DNA from: JAJPKK01 sp963781195
Lineage (GTDB): Bacteria; Pseudomonadota; Alphaproteobacteria; Rhizobiales; Xanthobacteraceae
Reading direction: 5' to 3'
Length of the DNA stretch: 64,000 nucleotides
NCBI GenBank assembly: GCA_963781195.1
Contig: CAWAEZ010000012.1
Span: 248,001-312,000, forward strand
Shown here: piece by piece, positions 57,573 through 64,000 of the stretch
Numbering within the stretch: the first letter of the stretch is position 1
Layout: each line of letters starts with the position of its first letter
Translations under genes and position numbers: made by a program
The notes under the pieces: generated by a model
The model's database searches: none
Told to the model about the DNA's origin: nothing
The model's input: only the letters and a program-made list of their open reading frames with translations

Positions 57573-58043
57573 GTGAGTCGTAAGCTATTGTGTGTCGTGT
57601 TCGCTCTGCTCGTTGCGGCCGTCGTTTCCCCGCCCCAAACCGCAAGCGCCCGCGGTTTTGGCGGAGGCGGCGGGCATTTTGGTGGTGGCGGTTTCGGAGG
57701 CGGCCACTTCGGAGGTGGCGGTTTCGGAGGTGGTCACTTTGGTGGCTTCCACTTAGGTGGCGGCCATTTCGGAGGGCTGCACCTCGGAGGCCGCGGATTT
57801 GGCTTCCACGGCTTCCGCGGGTTCGGTGGCCGTCGCGTCTTCGTCGGCCGACGGTTCGGCGGTTTTCACCGATACCCCTACGGATATCGCGCCTATCGCT
57901 TCGGATATCCCTACCGGTATCACCGCTTTTACCGCTACGGGGTCACGCCGTATTTCTACCACCGCGGCTGCTGGCGCTGGGTCCATACGTGGTACGGCTG
58001 GCGGCACGTGAACGTCTGCTATCCCAGGTACCGCTGGTACTGA
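57573..58043 (+). CDS. Secreted Gly/His/Tyr-rich repeat protein, GTG start
   Basis: A 156-residue exported protein starting at GTG 57573, seven bases after AGGAG. After a signal peptide (LLCVVFALLVAAVVSPPQTA) a repeat region runs from about residue 28: units of GGGGFGGGHFGG and HLGGGHFGGLHLGG, rich in Gly, His and Phe. The C-terminal half is aromatic and basic (YPYGYRAYRFGYPYRYHRFY) with RGCWRWVHTWYGWRHVNVC, where two cysteines may pair. Many histidines suggest metal binding or a cell-surface role; this is inference. Confidence 0.7.
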   Translation: MSRKLLCVVFALLVAAVVSPPQTASARGFGGGGGHFGGGGFGGGHFGGGGFGGGHFGGFHLGGGHFGGLHLGGRGFGFHGFRGFGGRRVFVGRRFGGFHRYPYGYRAYRFGYPYRYHRFYRYGVTPYFYHRGCWRWVHTWYGWRHVNVCYPRYRWY

Positions 58044-58053
58044 TCAGCCGAAA

Positions 58054-58110
58054 CCCGAAGACCTGACACCCGAAGACCTGACGCCCGAAGGCCTGACACC
58101 CGAAGGCCCG
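58054..58110. repeat. 15-bp tandem repeat, four units
   Basis: Units of CCCGAAGACCTGACA begin at 58054, 58069, 58084 and 58099, with a few substitutions; the last runs into the terminator hairpin. It lies just after the Gly-rich gene. Confidence 0.8.
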
Positions 58111-58135
58111 CCGCGAGGCGGGTCTTCTTCATTTT
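58102..58135 (+). terminator. Rho-independent terminator after the Gly-rich protein gene
   Basis: A stem of GAAG-G-CCCGCC with GGCGGG-T-CTTC (58102-58112 with 58117-58127, one G-U pair) around GCGA is followed by TTCATTTT. It lies about 60 bases past the stop and uses the last copy of the 15-base repeat as its left arm. Confidence 0.75.
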
Positions 58136-58162
58136 GCAGATGGGCGTGGCCGCCGCTCGCCC

Positions 58163-59569
58163 TCAGCGCCATTCCCGCACGTCGACGAAGCGGCCCGCGA
58201 TCGCAGCCGCCGCGGCCATGGCCGGCGACACCAGATGGGTGCGGCCCTTGTAGCCCTGGCGGCCTTCGAAATTGCGGTTCGACGTCGAGGCGCAGCGCTC
58301 GCCGGGCTGGAGCTTGTCGGGATTCATGGCGAGGCACATGGAGCAGCCCGGCTCGCGCCATTCGAAGCCGGCGGCGACGAACACGCGGTCGAGGCCCTCT
58401 GCCTCCGCCTGTTCCTTCACCAGGCCGGAGCCCGGCACGACCATCGCGTTGACGTTGCCGTTGACGGTCTTGCCGGCGACCACCTTCGCCGCCGCCCGCA
58501 GGTCCTCGATCCGTCCATTGGTGCAGGAGCCGATGAAGACGCGGTCGATCGCAATGTCGGCGATCTTCTCGCCGCCATGGAGGCCCATATAGGCGAGCGA
58601 CGCCGTCGCGGCGATGCGCTTGTTCTCGTCGGCGATGTCGCCGGGCACCGGCACCCGCCCGGTGATCGAGACCACCTGCTCGGGGCTGGTGCCCCAGGTG
58701 ACGAGCGGCGGCAGCTTCGCGGCGTCGAGCCGGATTTCGCGGTCGAACCGGGCGCCGGGATCGGACACCAGGGTGTCCCAATAGCGTCGCGCCGCGTCCC
58801 AGGCCGCGCCTTTGGGCGCCTTCGGACGGCCTTCGAGATAGGCATAGACCTTGTCGTCGGGCGCGATGAAGCCGGCCTTGGCGCCCGCCTCCACCGACAT
58901 GTTGCAGACGGTCATGCGTCCTTCCATGCTCAGCGCGACGATGGCGTCCCCGGCGTATTCCAGCGCGTAGCCGGTGCCGCCCGCGGTGCCGATCTCGCCG
59001 ATGATGGCGAGGATGATATCCTTGGCGGTGACGCCGTCCGGCAGCTTGCCGTCGACCACCGCGCGCATGTTCTTCGACTTCTTCTGGTAGAGCGTCTGGG
59101 TCGCCAGCACATGCTCGACCTCGGACGTGCCGACGCCATAGGCGAGCGAACCGAAGGCGCCATGGGTCGCGGTATGGCTGTCGCCGCACACGAGGGTGGT
59201 GCCCGGCAGCGTGAAGCCCTGCTCCGGTCCGATGATGTGCACGATGCCCTGGCGGCGGTCGAACTCGTCGTAATATTCGAGGTCGAACAGCTTGGCGTTC
59301 TCGGCGAGATAGGCGATCTGCGCGGCGCTCTCCGGATCCGGATTGGGCTTGGTGCGGTCGGTGGTGGGGACGTTGTGGTCGACCACGAGCAGCGTCTTGT
59401 CCGGGGCGTGGACCTTGCGGCCGGTGAGGCGCAGGCCCTCGAACGCCTGCGGGCTCGTCACCTCGTGGACGAGATGCCGGTCGATGTAGATGAGGCAGGT
59501 GCCGTCCGGCTGCTCGTCGACCAGATGATCTTCCCAGATTTTATCGTAAAGCGTGCGCGGCGCGGCCAT
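58163..59569 (-). CDS. leuC: 3-isopropylmalate dehydratase large subunit
   Basis: LeuC is the [4Fe-4S] subunit of isopropylmalate isomerase. The 468-residue protein begins PRTLYDKIWEDHLVDEQPDG. Blocks: THGAFGSLAYGVGTSEVEHV, VCGDSHTATHGA (cluster/substrate region), VFIGSCTNGRIEDLRAAAKV and EPGCSMCLAMNPDKLQPGER, which carry the three cluster cysteines, then STSNRNFEGRQGYKGRTHLV. The C-terminus ends RFVDVREWR at 58163. It lies between rplS and leuD on the minus strand. Confidence 0.97.
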   Translation of the reverse strand: MAAPRTLYDKIWEDHLVDEQPDGTCLIYIDRHLVHEVTSPQAFEGLRLTGRKVHAPDKTLLVVDHNVPTTDRTKPNPDPESAAQIAYLAENAKLFDLEYYDEFDRRQGIVHIIGPEQGFTLPGTTLVCGDSHTATHGAFGSLAYGVGTSEVEHVLATQTLYQKKSKNMRAVVDGKLPDGVTAKDIILAIIGEIGTAGGTGYALEYAGDAIVALSMEGRMTVCNMSVEAGAKAGFIAPDDKVYAYLEGRPKAPKGAAWDAARRYWDTLVSDPGARFDREIRLDAAKLPPLVTWGTSPEQVVSITGRVPVPGDIADENKRIAATASLAYMGLHGGEKIADIAIDRVFIGSCTNGRIEDLRAAAKVVAGKTVNGNVNAMVVPGSGLVKEQAEAEGLDRVFVAAGFEWREPGCSMCLAMNPDKLQPGERCASTSNRNFEGRQGYKGRTHLVSPAMAAAAAIAGRFVDVREWR

Positions 59570-59628
59570 GGACGGTGATTCCTAGATTCCCAAACTCAGG
59601 ATGTGGTGGTTGATCAGAGGCTTCTAGA

Positions 59629-59656
59629 GCGCGACCGGCCGTGAGCACGGTCGCGC
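59629..59656. other. Nine-base inverted repeat upstream of leuC
   Basis: GCGCGACCG (59629-59637) pairs with CGGTCGCGC (59648-59656) around a ten-base loop, about 60 bases upstream of the leuC start. It could be a leader hairpin or operator; no leucine-rich leader peptide or T-run attenuator was seen. Confidence 0.35.
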
Positions 59657-59769
59657 ATCGTCGCGCCTATTTAGTCGCTTGCGGCGGCGAGGGAAAGTGC
59701 CGACACCGCCGCGTCATGAGCCCCTGGCAAGGGAATTGCAAAGCCCAGGCCCGTCACGGAGGCCCGACC

Positions 59770-60138
59770 ATGCCCTTGCCGTCAAGGCTCGATGTCCTTG
59801 CCGCCGTGCTCGCGGCGGCCACCGGATTGGCGATGGCGAAGGACCGCGGCCGCACCGAGATCTCGCCGTCGCCGGCCGTGACCGCAGAGGCGGCGAACCC
59901 GGAGATATTGGTTCCGGAGATATTGGACCCGGATCTGATGACGCCGGAAATCTGCGCCGAGCTGGCGGAGTACCGGCGCCGCGCCCTGCGCGCGGCGGTG
60001 ATCCTTGCCGGAGGCCTGCCGGATGCCGAGTGGCCGGGACAGCCCAAAGGCCCCTCGGCCGAGTGCGCAGTCCCGCAAGTTCCCGCAGGCGGGCCCAAGC
60101 CCGCGAACAATGAACCTGCCGGCGCGCCGCGCGACTGA
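59770..60138 (+). CDS. Small secreted or membrane-associated protein, unknown function
   Basis: A 122-residue protein starting at ATG 59770, seven bases after GGAGG. The N-terminus (MPLPSRLDVLAAVLAAATGL, then AMAKDRG) is a weak signal peptide. The middle has short near-repeats (EILVPEILDPDLMTPEI) and a helical block CAELAEYRRRALRAAVILAG; the C-terminus is Pro/Gly-rich. It ends seven bases before the rplS stop on the opposite strand. No family recognised. Confidence 0.5.
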   Translation: MPLPSRLDVLAAVLAAATGLAMAKDRGRTEISPSPAVTAEAANPEILVPEILDPDLMTPEICAELAEYRRRALRAAVILAGGLPDAEWPGQPKGPSAECAVPQVPAGGPKPANNEPAGAPRD

Positions 60139-60144
60139 AACCGG

Positions 60145-60552
60145 TTATTCCGCGGCTTCGCTGGTCCCGGCATGCGGCTTAGCGGGCGCCTGCTTCTCGG
60201 TGCGCTCGGTAATGCGTGCCGATTTGCCACGCCGGTCGCGCAGGTAATACAGCTTTGCACGCCGGACCTTACCGCGCCGCATGACCTGGATCGATTCGAT
60301 CATCGGGGAATACAGCGGAAATACGCGCTCGACGCCCTCGCCGTAGGAAATCTTTCTTACGGTGAAGTTCTCGTGAAGGCCGTTGCCGGAGCGGCCGATG
60401 CAGACGCCTTCGTAGGCCTGGACACGGGTCCGCTCGCCTTCGACCACCTTCACGTTGACGAGCACGGTGTCGCCGGGACCGAATTCCGGGATGTCCTTGC
60501 CGGCGGAAAGCTTCGCCATCTGCTCTTTTTCGAGCTGCTGGATCACGTTCAT
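60145..60552 (-). CDS. rplS: 50S ribosomal protein L19
   Basis: L19 sits at the 30S-50S interface. The 135-residue protein has MNVIQQLEKEQMAKLSAGKD, GDTVLVNVKVVEGERTRVQA, YEGVCIGRSGNGLHENFTVR, GVERVFPLYSPMIESIQVMR and GKVRRAKLYYLRDRRGKSAR, followed by an extended tail (ERTEKQAPAKPHAGTSEAAE) usual for alphaproteobacteria. It follows trmD by 89 bases in the order trmD-rplS. Confidence 0.98.
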   Translation of the reverse strand: MNVIQQLEKEQMAKLSAGKDIPEFGPGDTVLVNVKVVEGERTRVQAYEGVCIGRSGNGLHENFTVRKISYGEGVERVFPLYSPMIESIQVMRRGKVRRAKLYYLRDRRGKSARITERTEKQAPAKPHAGTSEAAE

Positions 60553-60641
60553 GGGGTTATCTCCGTCGGCAGTGCCGGAAGGGGGTCGAACGGCAACCTG
60601 CCTAGTTTCGGCGCCGCGTATACGACAAAGTCACGCCTTTG

Positions 60642-61355
60642 TCACCCTCCGGTTGGGCCCTTGTTGCTCGAATCGGCTTCGCGGAGGGCCCACAGGTCGG
60701 GCCGGCGCTCGCGGGTCAACCGGCAGGCCTCGGCATGGCGCCAAGCCTTGACCCTGCCGTGATCGCCCGACAGCAGCACCGGCGGGATGGCTTCGCCCTC
60801 CCACTGCTGCGGCCTGGTGTACTGGGGGTACTCGAGCAGCCCGTCGCTGTGGCTCTCCTCGGCGCCGGAGGCCTCCTTGCCCATCACGCCCGGGATCAAC
60901 CGCACGCAGGCGTCGATGACCGCCATGGCGGCGATCTCACCGCCGGACAGCACATAGTCGCCGATCGACACCTCCTCCAGGCCGCGGGCGGAAATGACCC
61001 GCTCGTCGATCCCCTCGAACCGGCCGCATACCAGGGTGACGCCGGGGCCGGCGACGAGCTCGCGGACCCGCGCCTGGCGCAACAGGCGGCCGCGCGGGCT
61101 CATCAGCAGGCGCGGCCGGTCGTCGGCCGCCACCGCGTCGATGGCGCGCGCGATCACGTCGGGCTTCATCACCATGCCGGGGCCGCCGCCGGCGGGGGTG
61201 TCGTCCACCGCGCGGTGCTTGCCGGTGGCATAGTCCCGGATGTCGACCGCCGCGAGCGACCACAGGCCGTTCTCGCGCGCGCGTCCGGCGAGGCTGGCGC
61301 CCAGCGGCCCGGGAAACATGTCGGGAAAGATGGTGAGTACGGTTGCGCGCCACAT
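60642..61355 (-). CDS. trmD: tRNA (guanine-N1-)-methyltransferase
   Basis: TrmD methylates G37 of tRNAs. The 237-residue protein has VLTIFPDMFPGPLGASLAGR, DDTPAGGGPGMVMKPDVIAR, the SAM-knot blocks LVCGRFEGIDERVISARGLE and IGDYVLSGGEIAAMAVIDAC, and HYT-equivalent EYPQYTRPQQWEGEAIPPVL. The start ATG is at 61355. In most bacteria rimM and rpsP lie just upstream, but here a large secreted-protein gene occupies that place. Confidence 0.97.
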   Translation of the reverse strand: MWRATVLTIFPDMFPGPLGASLAGRARENGLWSLAAVDIRDYATGKHRAVDDTPAGGGPGMVMKPDVIARAIDAVAADDRPRLLMSPRGRLLRQARVRELVAGPGVTLVCGRFEGIDERVISARGLEEVSIGDYVLSGGEIAAMAVIDACVRLIPGVMGKEASGAEESHSDGLLEYPQYTRPQQWEGEAIPPVLLSGDHGRVKAWRHAEACRLTRERRPDLWALREADSSNKGPTGG

Positions 61356-61454
61356 GGGAATCGAACGGGGTTGCCGGGCCTTCCCCTTATCACGGATACG
61401 GCTGAAGGCCGGGGCCCGCGCGTGGTGCTCAGGCTTCCGGCCTACCGGACCTGT

Positions 61455-64000
61455 CTAACGCTGGACCTTGCGTTCCGCGATCACCTTCGAATCGAAGCCG
61501 CCATTGGCGATGACCCGCACGTCGACCTCGCGAATGTCCTTGAACATGGACAGATCCACTTGCGCGTCGGGCGCCGACAGGCCGACGGCCAGCGTCTGCC
61601 AGGTGCGGCCGCCGTCGCCGCTCGCCTGGACATCGTAGCTGACGCCCGGGGGCGCCGCTGGTACCGCGGCCGCCGTGCGCGGTGTCCCCCATTCGAGCCG
61701 GACACTCGGCGATGGGGCTCCAACCGCCTGGGCGGTGACCGGCGGCGGCGCCGGCGTCGCCCGCAGCTCGACCGGCGCGAGGTTTGTGCTCGCGGGGGCC
61801 TCATAGCGCGCCGCAACCGTCCCGGCGATCACCAACTCGATCGCCTTGAGACCGGCGCGCGCGGGAATGACCGCCTCGACGACGCCCCTGACTTCTCCTG
61901 ATTCGCTGTGGCTGTTCTGCAGGAACACCGCGGGGATATCCTGCACGATGTTGCCGTCGCGATCGTAGGCACGCAGCCGAACCGGGGAGGCGGGATCGGC
62001 CTCGCGGATCTTGGCGCGCTGCACGCGATTGACGAAACGGATCAGCGCCTGCTGTCTGGTGACGTTGGCGGTCCCGACGATGGTGATGAAATCGCCGTCC
62101 TCGTAGACCGGCGCCGGCTGCCCGTGCGGGCCGGCGTTCTGCGCGACGCCGGCCGGCTTCGATGGCCCGGAACTCGCCGGGGCCCCGGCCGTGCCGGGTG
62201 CATTGGGCGCGACGGCTGCCACCTGCGGGTTGGAGGCGGTGGGCCGTGCGGGAAGCGCATTCTCGGCGCGGAGGCGGTTCATGAGGGCAAGATAGGTGTA
62301 CTTGCCAACCCACTGATAGTCGCAATAGCTCATCACGTCGCGGCCGACCGTTACCTTCACGAGGCCGCCGACGATTCCGAACGCGCTGTCCCCGAGATCG
62401 GTCCCGACGACCGATCCGTCGTTGGGCCCGATCTGCCCGGCGGGATAGGGGAAAGCGGTGTCCGGATAATCTTCGCCGCAAGGGCCGACCGGAATCCGCT
62501 GCGGAGGCGTGGTGCCGTTGTCGATCCGGTAGCGCGTGATCGGACCCGCATGACTACGCCCCAAGGTGTGGCCGAGCTCGTGCGCGCCGTACCAATCGCC
62601 CCAGGATCCATCGGTGTCCCAGGGTGCTTCGACACCACTCGGTCCGGTCGGCCCGGACGCGACAATCGAGGGGTCGGCTGCCGCTGGAAGGTCCGACGAG
62701 CATCCGCGCATGAAGAAACTTCCGTTGCGTCTGTCCTCGAGCACCATGCCGTAATAGTGGGTGCGCTGATCGGTGCCGTTGACGACGTCCTGGTTGCGCA
62801 GGGCAATCAGCTGGGCGTTGGCGTCTTCGCATTCGAACGGAGTCGCCCGCGGCGCATTGGGCGGCGGCAGTTGGATCGCCGTCGTCATCTGCGTGAAGAC
62901 GAGGCTGCTGATCGGATAACCTCGCTTGAGCCACGATTGCAGCAGGTTGTAATCGATCTGCCGCGGCTCGAATGTCTGCGTCGGCTCGCCGCCGGTATAG
63001 CGCAGGCCCACTACGTGAAGCCGCATTTCGATCGGCGGTCCGACAGCCAATCGCTGATGGAACGTTGCGCAATTGGTACATGGCGCGCTGCCGCCGGCCG
63101 AATCGGTGGGCCAAGCCAAGGTGATGTCGAAGACATTTTGCGAGCGCAGAAAGGGAGGCAGGAAGAAATTGAGACTCTGGTTCGCATCCTCGCGCCGGGC
63201 GCGGAGCGAAGGGGGTGTCGCGGAGACCGCGAGGTCGTCGTTTGCAGAGGCGATATAGCTGGGCGGAGAGTTGCCTGAATTGAACGCAAGGACACCGCCG
63301 ATCCCTGCGACCGGACCGCCGCTCAAAAAGACGCGGACGACCGTCGGCTTCGTCGCGACGAAGGGGACCGTTTGATCGACGTCCTGAACCGTCTGGCTCA
63401 CCTCGATCCTGTCGACTTGCACGGGCGACAAGGGGGCCGCGTGAGGGTCGATGACGGCAACCTCTCCGACCGGATTCCCGCCGTTGATGCCCATGCCTGT
63501 ATATCGCGTACCCACCATGGTCTGACTTGCGACGTAGGCCTTGTGGGTCCCGGCCACGACGGCCACGACCTGGGGCGAAGGCCGCGGATTTCGTCTTTCG
63601 GAAGGATCGCCGGATGGCCGAACGAGCCCGGCAAGAGAAACGCCAACGACCGATTTTGCGACCGGGTCGATTATCGACGCGGCGTTCCCGGCTCCGATCG
63701 CGAACAGCCTGTTCTCGGATTCGTCGATCGCCAGAGCCGATGCAAACGGGACGGTCATCGCCGTCGCAGTTTGCGCCACCCGATCGACGATGATCAGTCT
63801 GTTTCCGTTCGCTCCATAATTGACGGCCAGATAGACCCTCTGCAGGCTTTGGTGCAGGACGAGGTCGAACGGCACGTCGCCTGCGCTGAGCACATTGCCG
63901 AGAGCGACCGGGGTTACCGCATTGGAAGCGCCGTCGATTTCCAGCAGGGCAGTCGGCGACTCGGTCGCCACGTAGAGCTTGTTGTGAAGGAGATCGACGG
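61455..64000 (-). CDS. Large secreted metzincin-type metallopeptidase with beta-propeller region, 5'-truncated by window edge
   Basis: At least 848 residues, still open at base 64000. The visible N-terminal part (to about 190 residues) has YVTN/NHL-like propeller repeats (RVYLAVNYGANGNRLIIVDR, RLFAIGAGNAASIIDP). A middle domain precedes the zinc site HELGHTLGRSH (62550-62582), an HExxHxxGxxH motif, with a Met-turn-like DVMSYCDYQW (Met codon near 62333) about 70 residues on. A C-terminal beta-sandwich region follows (IRLRAYDRDGNIVQDI-type, then DVQASGDGGRTWQTLAVGLS). Metzincins are usually extracellular proteases. The signal peptide would lie beyond the edge. I cannot name the exact family. 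Confidence 0.78.
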   Translation of the reverse strand, partial: VDLLHNKLYVATESPTALLEIDGASNAVTPVALGNVLSAGDVPFDLVLHQSLQRVYLAVNYGANGNRLIIVDRVAQTATAMTVPFASALAIDESENRLFAIGAGNAASIIDPVAKSVVGVSLAGLVRPSGDPSERRNPRPSPQVVAVVAGTHKAYVASQTMVGTRYTGMGINGGNPVGEVAVIDPHAAPLSPVQVDRIEVSQTVQDVDQTVPFVATKPTVVRVFLSGGPVAGIGGVLAFNSGNSPPSYIASANDDLAVSATPPSLRARREDANQSLNFFLPPFLRSQNVFDITLAWPTDSAGGSAPCTNCATFHQRLAVGPPIEMRLHVVGLRYTGGEPTQTFEPRQIDYNLLQSWLKRGYPISSLVFTQMTTAIQLPPPNAPRATPFECEDANAQLIALRNQDVVNGTDQRTHYYGMVLEDRRNGSFFMRGCSSDLPAAADPSIVASGPTGPSGVEAPWDTDGSWGDWYGAHELGHTLGRSHAGPITRYRIDNGTTPPQRIPVGPCGEDYPDTAFPYPAGQIGPNDGSVVGTDLGDSAFGIVGGLVKVTVGRDVMSYCDYQWVGKYTYLALMNRLRAENALPARPTASNPQVAAVAPNAPGTAGAPASSGPSKPAGVAQNAGPHGQPAPVYEDGDFITIVGTANVTRQQALIRFVNRVQRAKIREADPASPVRLRAYDRDGNIVQDIPAVFLQNSHSESGEVRGVVEAVIPARAGLKAIELVIAGTVAARYEAPASTNLAPVELRATPAPPPVTAQAVGAPSPSVRLEWGTPRTAAAVPAAPPGVSYDVQASGDGGRTWQTLAVGLSAPDAQVDLSMFKDIREVDVRVIANGGFDSKVIAERKVQR

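Noticed and set aside
61455..63971. GTG at 63971 as the true start of the metzincin-like protein
   Set aside because: The frame continues upstream to the window edge and reads as further propeller sequence (VDLLHNKLYVATES), so the start lies outside the window.

Overview
The window looks like chromosome from a GC-rich alphaproteobacterium of the Hyphomicrobiales (Rhizobiales), probably near the Bradyrhizobiaceae or Xanthobacteraceae. This rests on gene content and order: a large (about 1600-residue) NAD-glutamate dehydrogenase, rsmB followed by an SdhAF4-type protein, hemC-hemD-mitofilin-HemY facing tsaD-gpsA-EVE, a mesaconyl-CoA hydratase gene just upstream of sdhCDAB, and long C-terminal tails as in L19. 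Species-level placement is inference. Almost everything is core metabolism, packed on both strands. No tRNA, rRNA, CRISPR or complete transposon was seen.

Layout. 1-7 kb: gamma-glutamyltransferase (cut by the left edge), an AhpD-like peroxidase-related protein and NAD-glutamate dehydrogenase, all carrying small frameshifts. 7-14 kb, minus strand: a periplasmic HtrA-like protease coupled to an ABC substrate-binding protein, purH, a heparinase II/III protein and rsmB. 14-19 kb: SdhAF4-like protein, thermonuclease, L,D-transpeptidase, then a 1.6-kb non-coding array of nine repeat units, then asd. 19-27 kb: an IlvD/Edd dehydratase, the sulfite dehydrogenase pair sorAB, leuB, and a second molybdopterin enzyme with its cytochrome b. 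27-34 kb, plus strand: mch, sdhCDAB and an OmpA-like protein with a long Pro/Ala/Thr repeat domain. 34-38 kb: argG, an XRE-type regulator, a lone nucleotidyltransferase and a secreted double-cupin protein. 38-46 kb: the heme operon hemC-hemD-mitofilin-HemY diverging from tsaD-gpsA-EVE. 46-51 kb: small membrane and secreted proteins of unknown role and a secreted cytochrome c/beta-propeller fusion. 51-60 kb: acetyl-CoA synthetase, a serine hydrolase, a CoA-ester lyase, leuD and leuC separated by three genes. 60-64 kb: rplS and trmD, then a large secreted metzincin-type protein running off the right edge.

How the genes work together. Acs, mesaconyl-CoA hydratase, the malyl-CoA lyase/thioesterase-type protein and succinate dehydrogenase fit acetate assimilation through the ethylmalonyl-CoA pathway feeding the TCA cycle. 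LeuB, LeuC and LeuD give three steps of leucine synthesis, Asd serves lysine/threonine/methionine, ArgG arginine, PurH purines and HemC/HemD tetrapyrroles. SorAB and the Tat-exported molybdoenzyme with cytochrome b are periplasmic redox systems.

Most unusual feature: the nine-unit array at 16095-17716. Every unit has an inverted repeat whose arms are built on GANTC (the CcrM methylation site of alphaproteobacteria), and eight of nine start with TTAA-N7-CTAAC, one base from the CtrA consensus TTAA-N7-TTAAC. I counted 18 GANTC sites in 1.6 kb of otherwise non-coding DNA, against two in the first 1.6 kb of the window. This could be a cell-cycle or methylation-responsive locus not described before; that reading is inference. 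A caution for the whole window: six genes carry about 17 or more single-base frameshifts, mostly insertions where I could read the junction, so the assembly is probably indel-prone and these genes are probably intact in the cell.
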